DNA of 64,000 nucleotides from positions 32,196,446 through 32,260,445 of the forward strand of contig NC_054536.1 of NCBI RefSeq assembly GCF_017654505.1. The letters run 5' to 3'. Positions 43,714-54,190 of this stretch are shown piece after piece. The position numbers and the translations under genes are program-made. Within the stretch, counting starts at the first letter, position 1. The number at the start of each line of letters is the position of its first letter. The notes beneath the pieces were generated by a model. That model searched no databases. It was not told the DNA's origin and worked only from the letters and a program-made list of their open reading frames with translations. Origin of the DNA: Polyodon spathula. Its lineage: Eukaryota > Chordata > Actinopteri > Acipenseriformes > Polyodontidae.

Positions 43714-46265
43714 ACTTCTTAAAAAGGTGATTTAGATAGTCCTGTAAAATAAAGAAACTTTATTATTAATCATCTTTAGTACCGTGCCTATTTAAACACA
43801 GATAGATAATCACAGTATGTGTTTATGCGTATTTGTACGTGCGTGTTTGTGTGTGTGTGGGTGGGTGTATTTGTTCTATCTGTATACACACGAACATCCA
43901 CACAAAACGGTTGTTACAGAACATAGAATGGCTTTATGTTACACCCTCATCTGTGCTAATCCTGACCTGCAGAGCTCTACTCCTGAAAGGAAAAGACAGG
44001 GTATGCAGGTCAGGAGTAGCACAGACACTAAATTAGACACTATGTAATGCACTTCTGCATAAAGACCATTAAGCCCTGAGAAGAAACATATACCCAGATA
44101 CCCTGGGAGCTTCAGCAGAACCTTCCCCAATAATTCAGGCTTCTTTCTGTCTCCACTTGTTATTACACAGGAAACTGTGATCTCATCCATTTGATATATC
44201 AAACTATTTTACAATTACCTGTCTTCTCCTCACTCCACTAAACAACACAGTTTATGCTTAAACTCTTCTGCAAGGAGCTGGAACATTTGACTTCCTGCCT
44301 TCCACACACACACATCACATCCCCAACACATCAAGGAACTGTATTGTGTGATTAGCCCACTCAGCCTTACATTTACATCTGAAAACATTTGAGTGCTTTC
44401 TCTCTTATTTCAAGGTGTACTTTCTTGTGTTTTTAAAAGCTATGTTCTTGCTTTCAGTTACCTTTGGTCATGTTTTCAGTTCACCCACAACCTTTGTGCA
44501 ATGTAACTATTCATTGATGTGTGTTGCAAGGCTACTCAGTCTCTGATTCAGATTACACACAGCAAAGGACATCTGCAGTTGATGGATCTTACAGAGTTAT
44601 CCTTATAAATGTTTACAATAGTAAAAGCATAGCAGAGTGTAATAAACCAAACGTGAAAACATGATAAAACATAGGTAAGATTTTAAAGTGTAGTGAGGTA
44701 AGGTAACACAGATTAATAAACATGGCAAACCAGGGTAAACTATGGTAGATGCATTATCATGGGAAAACGTGATGAAACTGCAAAAATACCATGCAGAGAT
44801 ACTTGCAAAAATAGTGGGTATCTTAACAATAAAGTAAATTCATTCATTTTGTTTAAATTAATTTTATATTATAGTCTGTTTCATGTTTCAACTTCTGAGT
44901 CACCAGGTTCACTGAAGCACAAATTGTTACAAAGTGAATCTTAAAAATAAGGATGCTATAGATTACAATTAAGGTAACTCAGATATTACACAGACATACA
45001 AGTTTCTCTTTTAATACCACTGTTCTTTTGTCAAAATAATTAAAATAGCGACCACCTAGGGAGTTCATATCTTTAAAAAATACATCAAAGAGATTATCAC
45101 ACGTTAAGTAATTGTTTTCATAACCTTTGTACACAACAGCTCTAAACAGCAAGAGGAATTTGGATAAAAATTCAGACCCAAATATGTATTTTGCATTTTG
45201 CAATGGACCAACATGCTTCATAATAACAATTTCATGGGTATATATTTTAAAATCAAAGTGTGACATACACTCCTCTTCGATGTCCAAGTCACCAAGGAAT
45301 AAAATTAAAGATAAATAATACAATTTAAAAAATATAAAACTCTGACTTCCATTGAAAGTAATTATGCATCACAGATGTATACCACATTCACATCTTCAAA
45401 ATATAAAACAATAAATACAGAATATAATCCTCCCCAGTGTCTGCACTGCCAGGCCAGTCATTGTGCCCTCACCATGTGGAGTTCTGCGGTCTAGGGGAGG
45501 AGAGGAAGAGACATGGCTTGGAGACTGGGGGTCACCTTCAGTGCTCTCCGGGGAGGAGAGGGAGAGACATGGCTTGGAGACTGGGGGTCATCTTCAGTGC
45601 TCTCTATTTCTAGCACTACACTTAAATTGAGGGGATGTGGGGTGAAGTCAGAACTAGGCAAACCAAAATTAAAAACACATTTAATTAAATGAAAATATGC
45701 AGAATCAAGTAAGAAAACTGCATAGCAACATGCTGTTTTCATTATACTTTCTCACTTCTCCTAAGTAAATATACTTAAAAAGGAACGTACTGTAGCTGCT
45801 AGATGCAGACTGGAAATAGATGTAAAGATCCATCCATCAATTTAAAAATCCTCCTATCATGCATGATGAGTTTGCCAGAGTAAGTCCGTAGCAGGGAACG
45901 ACATTGGAGGAGAGTGGGATTCAGTACCAAGTTCAATAAGAGTATAGCTACAAATACACTAGCATGGTCATGCTGAAATCAAATCTTTAGGTACGTTACA
46001 AAGTGACCATTCTTATGTCATGGAATTGGCAACCCTACTCATCCTCCACATTAATCTTTGCTTTATTTTATACTTCAGTTTGTATAACAACAGGAGACAG
46101 GGCGGATTCAGAAAGGCCAATATTTTAAGCTATGCCCCATATTTCCAACTGACCAATCATTACATCACAGAATCAGGGGCAGGGCAGAAGGACTAATAAA
46201 ATACACCCTGTATTTCAAACTAACCAATCATAATAGAATGTGACAGAGACTGCTGCTGTTCACTG
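43714..46265. other. Unassigned sequence
   Basis: A GT-rich stretch lies at 43815-43866. A duplicated 75-bp unit (GAGGGGAGAGACATGGCTTG-like) stands at 45495-45600: the phrase AGACATGGCTTGGAGACTGG followed by GGGTCA and TTCAGTGCTCTC occurs twice in tandem. A minus-strand frame of 114 codons at 44979-45323 has no recognised domain, although its IYTHEIVIMKHVGPLQNAKY text is protein-like. Confidence 0.5.
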
Positions 46266-46866
46266 GAAGTTAAGCTATGCTTGCATAAGAACATAAGTAA
46301 GTTCACAAACGAGAGAAGACCATTCGGACCGTCTTGCTCGTTTAGTTGTTAGTAGCTTATTGATCCCAGAATCTCATCAAGCAGCTTCTTGATGGATCCC
46401 AGGGTGTCAACTTCAACAACATTACTGGGGACTTGGTTCCAGACTCCTACAATGCTCTGTGTAAAAAAGTGCCTCCTATTTTCTGTTCTGAATGCCCCTT
46501 TGTCTAATCTCCATTTGTGACCCCTGGTCCCTGTTTCCTTACTTAGGTCGAAAAAGTCCCTTGGGTTGACACTGTCAATACATTTTTTAATTTTGAATAC
46601 TTGAATCAGACCACTGCATAGTGTTCTTTGTTCAAGACTGAATAGATTCAGTTATTTTAGCCTCTCTGCATATGACATGCCTTTTAAACCTTGAATACTT
46701 CTGGTCGCTCTTCTTTGCACTCTTTCTACAGTAGCCATATCCTTTTTGTAGCGAGGTCTTACTAATGCATTATAAAGTTTTAGCATTACTTGCCTTGATT
46801 TAAATTCAGCACTTCACATTATAGCCGAGCATTTTATTGGCCTTTTCTATAGCTTCCCTACATTGC

Positions 46867-47756
46867 CTAGATGAAGACATTTCTGAGTAGATCTTTTTCA
46901 TAGGTTCCTTCTTCAATTTCACTATTTCCCATATGGTATTTATAATGGACATGTGTATTGGCTGCATGCAGTACCTTACACTTCTCTTTATTAAATGTCA
47001 TTTGCCATGCGTATGCCCGGTTCTGAAAGCTGTCTAAGTCATTTTCAATGTTGCTACTGCAACATTGCTTACCAAATTTAACAAGTTTGTTTATTATATC
47101 AGAATCTAAGTCATTAATGTAGGTTAGGAAGAGCAGAGTACCTAATACTGATCCTTGTGGTACTCTACTGGCCACCTCGCTCCATTTTGAGGTTTCTCCT
47201 CTAATCAGTTCTTTCAGTTTTCTACATGTTAACCACTTACTTCCATGTGCATGCATTTCCTTGAATCCCTACTGCGTTCAGTTTTAGAATTAATCTTTTA
47301 TGCGAGTCTTTGTCAAAAGCTTTCTGGAAATCTAAATAAACCATGTCATATGCTTTGCAATTATTCATTGTCGACGCTGCATCCTCAAAAAAATCAAGCA
47401 GGTTAGTTAGACACAATCTTCCTTTCTTAAAACCATGCTGACTGTCTCCCAGGATACTGTTACAATATAGGTAATTTTCCATTTTAGATCTTATTATAGT
47501 TTCCATATGTTTACATATAATATAAGTCAGGCTTATTGGTCTGCAGTTACCAGTTCGGTTTTGTCTCCCTTTTTGTGGAGTATGTTATCACGTTTTCAGT
47601 CTGTTGGTACAACCTCTGTCTCAAGACACTGTTAACTTCTTTCATTTTTTTGAGTACTATTGGGAGGATCTCATGCGGCCCAGGGGATTTGTTTATTTTA
47701 AGTGCTCCTAGTCCCTTTAACACTTCTGCCTCTGTTATGCTAAAGTTATTTAACAC
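46867..47756 (-). pseudogene. LINE reverse transcriptase pseudogene
   Basis: Pieces read ITEAEVLKGLGALKINKSPG (47756 downward), then SQHGFKKGRLCLTNLLDFFE and MVYLDFQKAFDKDSHKRL (47506-47250), then SRVPQGSVLGTLLFLTYIND followed by LVKFGKQ (47170-47070), and KEKCKVLHAANT (about 46970). Family motifs visible are K.SPGPD (here SPGPH), Q.GF..GR, DF.KAFD and PQGS.LGP.LF..YIND. The catalytic FADD box is altered to KFGKQ, so the active-site aspartates are lost. Frameshifts separate the three blocks. Confidence 0.9.
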
Positions 47757-47939
47757 TAGTTATTTAATTACCGGGCATACACACATACCTAGAACTACCA
47801 CAGCGGTCTTTTTATGCTAGATTAAAATGTGTATAAAAATACTGCAGCGTCACACACTACAAAACTGTTCTGTGTTAAATGTAGTCAAAACAGCATGTTT
47901 ATTTTATACCAAACATAGTGCTTACCTTTAATTCCAATT

Positions 47940-48440
47940 TCCTCACTTGTATTTTCCCATAATTTCTTTGTAAATCAGACATTCCCCATCTTGCCTGTGG
48001 TATTTTCAGCATACAAATTTTGGTTTGTGAAAAATGTTGCGTTTTAATGTCATTGTTTGTTTTCCTTCAGGATATTGTCTGTGACACCTGGTTTTCTCAT
48101 TTTATATGGAAGAAGTTGAAATCCCCTATTAGTTGGCTTCCCTTTTGCTACACACATTTCTAATGTCATTGTATAACAGATTATTTTGTTCAGTATCTGA
48201 ATTTGTTAGTCTATAGCATGCCCCTATTATTATGCCCTTTGAATTTTTGTCCGTTATTGTGACCCATATTGATTCTGCGTTGTTTTTTCTTCCAGATTTA
48301 ACACCTGGGCTTCAAGACTATTTTTGATGTATAGCGCAGTAGCTTCAAGTTCTAACATTTTTTTTAGACTTCTAGCATTTAGATAAATACATTTAATGGG
48401 TATCTTACCTGAGTTGTTGCCCTTGTTTTGATGCAGTTTC
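47940..48440 (-). pseudogene. LINE apurinic-type endonuclease remnant
   Basis: Minus-strand text begins KIPIKCIYLNARSLKKMLEL (about 48415), jumps across an internal deletion to ALYIKNSLEAQVLNLEEKTT, then gives CYRLTNSDTEQNNLLYNDIR and IGDFNFFHI (near 48115). The LNARSL start, CYRPPNS-like loop and GDFN motif belong to the endonuclease that nicks target DNA for reverse transcription. The central part with the S-E-T-W motif is deleted. Confidence 0.85.
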
Positions 48441-48499
48441 CCTTCTATTTTGTTGTTGATTTCTCTCCCCCCCCCCCTTCCATTCTATTTTAAATATTT

Positions 48500-49300
48500 C
48501 TAAACCTCCTCGAGGATCCTTTCTCCATGTAGACTGGTCCCCTTTTATTTAAGTGCCGTCCGTTCTGCCTATAACGATAGTCCTTGTTGTAGAATGTGGT
48601 CCAATGTTCAAGGAAGGAGAAGCCTTCCTGTGTGCACCACGATTTCAACCATGCCTTTAGATTATTTATTCCCAGTTGTCTGTGTGGTCCTTTGCAAGGT
48701 GCCTGCAGTTTCCCAGAAAATACCGCAGGGATCTTGGTCTGTCTGATCCAGGGTTGTTTGTACCGATGTGGGTGACTACTACCTGGTTGTCTCCTGTTTC
48801 AGTGATGTACGTGACAAAGGCTCCCGGAAAGCAGCACACTTGTTGTAAGGGGGTCCAGACTATGCACTGAACTTGCTGTGTTTCTCAGTGGCATCTCCGA
48901 CAATCATGACCTCCCTTTTTTCTGCTGCCTGGCCAGCACTGTTTATGAGGTCCGTTCTCTTGATGCTGGTTTTGATCTAAATTTTGAAATGGGTCAAATT
49001 TGTTTGACGTTTTGATTTCTGGTGGTTGTGTTTGTCTACGTTTCTTTTTTCACCTGTCTCTACCTACCTGAATACAGCTGTTTTAACCCTCTTCTATCTC
49101 TCTGGCGGCTTTCTGTCTGTTAGGGGTGCAAACTTCCAGGAATTTCGGGTGTGCCAGCTCCTCAGACTCCTGTTACTCTGTCTTTTCGTGCAGCTCCATT
49201 ACTAGCTTACTTACTTGTTGAAGCACGTCCTGGATCTCACAGCACTTTACAGACTTGGTTTAGCTCTTTTGGGTTTTCTCATATTTCCCACATCATTTTC
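48500..49300 (-). pseudogene. LINE ORF1 with coiled coil and SGNH esterase domain
   Basis: From about 49240, CEIQDVLQQVSKLVMELHEK suggests the N-terminal coiled coil. REVMIVGDATEKHSKFSAW (about 48920) carries block I, where an active enzyme has GDS. VVVTHIGTNN (near 48780) is the block with Asn. LKAWLKSWCTQEGFSFLEHW and NGRHLNKRG (about 48660-48540) close the domain with the His. Such ORF1 esterases are known from CR1-group LINEs. Stops occur between blocks. Confidence 0.8.
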
Positions 49301-49621
49301 CCTGGAGGCACATCCTCCCACCTTCTGCTAAGGATTTAAATCCATGACTCTTCCACATTACTTCTCCTGTTTACGTTGTCACAGCAACTGAAAAGCTATC
49401 TTAAACTACTCAAAACATTGCTTGTGAACCTGTTTAAAACTTTGGGCGTGTTGCAGCCAACCTGAGGTAAATGTGCATAGGTATATCTGTAGGGTCTTGC
49501 TATAAACTATTAATGCAAACTATTGAACCTTTCCTGAAAAAAGAACATTGAACTGTGACACATCTCTACACTAAACTTTTGGAGCACCGGAACAGACTCA
49601 TCTTGGTGATATCACATAACC

Positions 49622-49680
49622 CAGTGGTGCACAACTTTTTTGCTGGCAGGTTGAAAACTTGACTCACTTCTGAGGGCCAC
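49622..49680 (+). mobile_element. Left end of a hAT element
   Basis: CAGTGGTGCACAACTTTTTT then GCTGGCAGGTTGAAAACTTG and TTCTGAGGGCCACAT is typical hAT terminal sequence. The octamer outside is ACATAACC. The right end was not found. R2 copy B (49756-50215), a GTF2IRD2-like transposase fragment (50599-50841) and a LINE fragment follow, so the element is probably broken by later insertions. Confidence 0.65.
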
Positions 49681-49689
49681 ATATATATA

Positions 49690-49732
<43 letters not shown>

Positions 49733-49756
49733 ATATATCTATATATATATATATTG
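49679..49756. repeat. Interrupted (AT)n tract
   Basis: AT/TA runs interrupted by TTA and TCTA, directly inside the hAT left end. Confidence 0.93.
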
Positions 49757-50215
49757 CAAAGGCATAATACCACAGTAGTGACGTCAAAATGGCATATTTG
49801 TCTAAAAGATTATACTTAACCTTTGACTCGTATTTGACTCCTCTGCACCCTGAGACCACTTTCAAACACAAAATGTCTCGTTTTCACTCACTTGATATCA
49901 CCCAACATTCGTGTTTTTCAGGCACTTTTAAGAAATCTGTCTCTATGAAGATTTACAATCATCCTCCACCAACGGGAGCACCAAACAAACAATGAGACAA
50001 ATAATCTTTGACTCTGATGGCAAATATGAAAAAAGCATACCCCATTGAAACACCTTTTCCTTAAAAATACATTCTTTTTTGCAGTTCGTTATCTACCAAG
50101 TTTAATTCACCATCCCTGAATTAACAAAATGAATTTAAGATTCTTTAATAGTAACTTAATTTATGTTATTATTATCCATTAAATTCACTTGCAATTTGAA
50201 CATTAAAACCTGTAT
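49756..50215 (+). repeat. Interspersed repeat family R2, copy B
   Basis: Partner of 20985-21656. It lacks that copy's 200-bp internal duplication. It lies just inside a hAT terminus, which suggests that R2 is hAT-derived. Confidence 0.75.
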
Positions 50216-50339
50216 TAAAACCCTGTATTAAACAACTATTTTTTAAATGTTTTTACCTGATACAAATAATATGCAGCCAGTGCTGCCCATTTGTGCACAC
50301 AGGTCTTTAAGATTTCAGCATCAGTGAAATAAGCTACAG

Positions 50340-50590
50340 GAGCAAAAAAAATTACAAATCACTGGACCCAGATAAGATGTATCCAAGGGTGCAAATAAGT
50401 AGACCACTGGCTACTATCACAAATAGTTATATAGAAACAGACAAGGTCCCTGAGGACTGGAAGCTTGCAAATATTGTGTCACTGGGTACTTTGGGACCAT
50501 TACTGTTTATCATTTATATAAATGATTTGGACCAAAATACACATTGCAAAGTTGTCTCATTCACTGCTAGGAGAAACATTTTTGCCACAT
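50340..50590 (+). pseudogene. LINE reverse transcriptase fragment with internal deletion
   Basis: The plus-strand frame reads SLDPDKMYPRVQISRPLA, then ETDKVPEDWKLANIVSL, and runs without a break into GTLGPLLFIIYINDLDQ. In intact LINE enzymes the PEDWK segment and the LGPLLF..YINDL segment are about 100 or more residues apart. Here they are fused in frame, so a clean internal deletion removed the middle. The FADD box should follow; the text is CKVVSFT, so it is also lost. Confidence 0.75.
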
Positions 50591-50598
50591 TTTTCAAC

Positions 50599-50841
50599 TC
50601 ACATAAAACATCTTCTACCAGTTCTGATATATGCTGCGGCAGTCATACAATCCAAACAAAGTTTGGAGCTTGAGCAGGACAGTTTTTCGCATTCTATCAA
50701 CCAACACTCTTTCATAAATCCTCCATCAGTGAATGGTCGAGATCTCTTGGAAATTAATGAAGCTATCTCGTAGCTTACATCTGTGGCACTTTTTGTTTCT
50801 GTCCTTGCTTTTTGGAAAACATCTTGCTGGGCAGACAACAA
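50599..50841 (-). pseudogene. hAT transposase fragment (GTF2IRD2/ZBED-like)
   Basis: The 80-codon minus-strand frame contains ATDVSYEIASLISKRSRPFT, DGGFMKECWL and then a Cys-rich end. The phrase SY.IA.LI.K..KPFTDG.F.KEC is a hallmark of hAT-derived proteins of the GTF2IRD2/ZBED group, from their N-terminal transposase region. It is truncated on both sides. It probably belonged to the element whose left end is at 49622. Confidence 0.6.
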
Positions 50842-51149
50842 ATTAACATATATTTAATCATCTGTCTTTCACAAAGCAGTATTTTTTAGTCCAATTTGCA
50901 TTGAATTTGCAATTGCCCATTATCAATTTTTTGCTTCTTTATTCCAGCCATATCTCCAACATTCAAATATCATTGCATATTTTGTTAGTAACTCAACAAG
51001 GTCAGTATGCCGCTGGCACAAATTCTATGCTTTGATTGGTTTGCCTGTTATTTTTGTACAGATGTACACCCTGAAGAACCAATACACGTTTTCAAAACTA
51101 TGAATATAAAAATCCAACATCAGGCATGAACACTAGTGTTAAAACCAAT

Positions 51150-51245
51150 CACATATATTATATATATATATCTATATATATATATATTATATATATATAT
51201 ATATATAGATCTATATATAGTTATATATATTGTATTATATATATC
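51150..51245. repeat. Imperfect (AT)n tract
   Basis: AT-rich with ATAT runs broken by TCTATA, TTATA and AGATC. Confidence 0.92.
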
Positions 51246-51799
51246 GGAAAATAGGTCCTTGTGCCTTCACTGTCACCATTTCTTTCATTTTGTAAAGATT
51301 CTGTGTGAAAATGTTTGTTTACTGCACCAAGGTGTCTTACAGCACAGCAGTAACATTGCAAAACATTTGCATTGAGGGCTATCTTCTTACATGGTCCAAT
51401 ACCAGAAATACACTAGTAGGACCTTATTTTAAAGCTCCGATTCTCCTCTTTCTCCTCGGGTCTTTTACACTAGATGGACCCTATAGAGTTAAACCAAAAT
51501 GTGTATGTTGTGTTAAAAAAAAACAACAACAGCGAATCTTTGAATTTGAATTTTAAACCAAGGACTAAGAATACCTTAAGCAAGATATCTACTTACTAAG
51601 CCACATAGTAGTGTTTAGCTAGTCAGCTGATATTAATACTGCCTGTATACAGCATTTAGTTGTATACACATTGACAGACGCAAATATTCATATTGAGATA
51701 TGCCCCCTGTACATATGGTACTTTATTTGAATGCAAACAGCAGATTCTATGTTCACCTGATGACTGACGTATTTCAAATGACGCTCATCCTGTTTGTAG

Positions 51800-52135
51800 T
51801 AGCTGACTAGACTTTGTCAAGTTGGGTCTTAATGGATGCCAATAATTCAGCATCAACAACATGACTAGGTAACCCTCTGTAACCCATTCATACCCTCACC
51901 ACTCTCTTTGTCTTCCAACCTCTGTTCTAAGTTTCCACTTAATTTCCATCTGTGTTTCTGGTCCTGGTTTCTGTGCTGCACTTAAAGTATTGGTTTGGGT
52001 TAACTTTGTCAATTCCTTTGAAGAACTGTAAAGACTTAAATCAAGTCCTCCACTAACTCTTCTTTGTTCTAGGCTTATAAATTTAAAAAGATATTTATAT
52101 TTTTTAGAAATGAAGAACCTAACAATCAGCAATGG
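51800..52135 (-). mobile_element. LINE 3'-end fragment, second subfamily
   Basis: Plus-strand words such as TTGGGTCTTAATGGATGCCA, CAACAACATGACTAGGTAAC and AACTCTTCTTTGTTCTAGGC correspond, on the minus strand, to the LINE C-terminal text with LEPRT-like junctions and G-S-I-K-L-type ending. The order is the same as the tail of the LINE at 46266, but the sequence is clearly diverged. It is 5'-truncated. Confidence 0.6.
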
Positions 52136-52916
52136 TAAGTAATGCAATGTGTTGTAAACCCCATATCATATTTATTAACTAATTAAGAAATTCTAATTAC
52201 AAAATCATTTCAATGTTATGCATTGACATATTTCCCATCTCCTCCCCATATTTTAAGTCTGAGCTTTTTCACCACTCAATTTATTTGATCATCAAAAGCA
52301 AAGAAGAGTTAAGCCATTTTGTTTGAAATGGTAATACAAAAATGCATTGGGGAACCGCTACAAAATGCTTTTCGTTCTGATGGCAACATATGAAACAGGA
52401 TTCATTAAGGAGAGGTGAATAAAGACCTCTGCATGGAAATGAGATTTGGATTAATAGGATAAAAGGAACAGAGACACGTCATATGTTTACTATAACGTTA
52501 AGTATCATTGCAGAAAAAGTGTATTTGTGAAACCTGACTATGAAGTGACTCTGCTACTTTCTTCCGCTGATGTATTTGTAGGAGTGGAGGATTTACTTAA
52601 CTTATGCCGAGACCCTTCATATAACAAAGAAATGCAAAATAACTACTTGCCTGAAATTTTATTTAAGAAGTAAAATCTAGTGTTGAGAGATATGTATTTA
52701 AATGTGGTCTTAAACAAAGAAAGGGTCTATCTCTCGACAAAGAATCCCTTACGGAAGGTCCAGCATGGCTAAAAGAATGAACACCCAGAGTAATCCGCTT
52801 AGCCACTGGGAGTGTCATCAGACCAACATCTGAGGACCCAGGAGGTCAAAAGATCAGACATGTAGTTTGAAATTGGTTTATGAAGGGTTGTGCCTCTCTA
52901 CAAGCATCCATTCTAA
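52136..52916. other. Unassigned sequence
   Basis: AT-rich, with no recognised features. Confidence 0.5.
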
Positions 52917-54190
52917 CTAGGCTTGCAACTATTCGATTTTTTATTTTTTTGGCAAATCGACGATTAACACTGATGTTTATTTTTGAAGGAATTTAGTTTT
53001 TTTTCAGTCTTTATTTTTCAATTCAAGCTTTTTGTATTCCGTTGCGAAACCCCTGTATTAGTCAACATGCAACAAAGCCATGGTTACCAACATTCTAATT
53101 GAAATAACGTTTGGTCACAGCGGAGCTGTACCTTGTATAGATAACGATTCTAAAAATTTAAAAATCGTCTCAAATAAATCTCAGAAAATGCAGCCTATAA
53201 AAGTGTATTACACAGACTATTATAGCATAAATTTACTTGCAAGTCTGAGCTTCCTCCCTCTCCTGCTTCAGCACAGCTGGACGGCACGGCAGATGGGCCC
53301 GTTTCATCCTGCCATGGAGTACCGTGCTGGTACTCCATTAGAGAAGATGTTGATGTGCTTGTTGTGAAACAGAATCTTCAATTCACTGAGCTGCTTTACT
53401 TTACACTTGTCCTGCACCTCTCAAAACATGCTGAGACCTTTCAACGGCAGTGGTGGTAATGGGTACCGAAAGTGCATGCAGAGCTACCGAACTCAGCAAA
53501 GGAAATGACTGCACTTCACTCTTCCAATAATCCATTGGAGATAGCAACTTGTTTCCTGGAACTCCTCGGGCCATGTGTACTTTTAAAAATTCTGGCCAGG
53601 CGCTCGCATTTCACATTTCCCCCAATTTGCACTTTTTTAAGTGTCCAGAACTTTGCACACTTCAAACAAACTGCTCTCATATAGACCTTCAGGAATATTG
53701 GCTGCTCTTGTTGCTTGAAATCTGTTCTTAAATGCAACACAGAAACCTTTCAGCTGTTTTTTTAATTTCAGTATGCTTCTTTGATGAGAGTTTTCAGGTC
53801 GACCTCTCTCTGACTTGGCAAAATCTGCTGCAGCTGGCAAGTCACAAATAATTATATCATTAATGCAGTGGATTAATGAATCTGCACCCTCCATCTTCAT
53901 CTGGAGGGAATGGATTGTCTATCTTTGCCCCATAAAGTGCACCTTGATGTACATCAATCGCTGGCATTCATCTTCAGTAAGGATCTGCCCTAGTTTTTCC
54001 ACTTTCTCTGACGCATCCACTGGTACTTCATTAAGAAACTGTACTACAATCACCCAGTTCTCTGTAATGTACTGTACTGCAAAAAACTGTGAAAACCAAC
54101 AGAAAGGCACAAGCATCCTTCTATTGTACTTTGAGACAACTTCTGAGCTCTATCTTTCATAGAGACGGGAAAGACAGTAAGTATAAAAAC
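52917..54190 (-). pseudogene. Decayed DNA-transposon gene, probably hAT
   Basis: The left edge TAGGCTTGCAACTATTCGAT resembles a common fish hAT terminus (TAGGGxTGCAACxA). On the minus strand one frame from about 54116 reads WVIVVQFLNEVPVDASEKVE and CQRLMYIKVHFMGQ. It passes one stop at 53919 and continues MEGADSLIHCINDIIICDLP to FEVCKVLDT at 53637, about 150 codons in all. A frameshift then leads to KKVQIGGNVKCERLARIFKS and on to 53516. The helical, FxxxF-rich text is transposase-like, but I cannot align a catalytic motif from memory. The superfamily call rests mainly on the terminus. Confidence 0.4.

Larger units (their letters stand above)
46266..49340 (-). mobile_element. CR1-like LINE, about 3.1 kb, decayed
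   Basis: On the minus strand, in order, it has an ORF1 coiled-coil segment (VLQQVSKLVMELHEKTE, near 49220), an ORF1 SGNH-esterase domain (about 48500-48920), an endonuclease (about 47940-48440), a reverse transcriptase (46867-47756), and a 3' tail. The tail still encodes the conserved GSIKKLLDEILGSISY and ends in TTATGTTCTTATG at 46266. Domain order and the esterase-bearing ORF1 are those of the CR1/L2/Rex group. Internal deletions and many stops make it non-functional. Fragments of related tails lie at 24658 and 51800. Confidence 0.88.

Noticed and set aside
44979..45323. 114-codon minus-strand frame with protein-like text
   Set aside because: No recognisable domain, AT-rich, and no element boundaries; left as unassigned.
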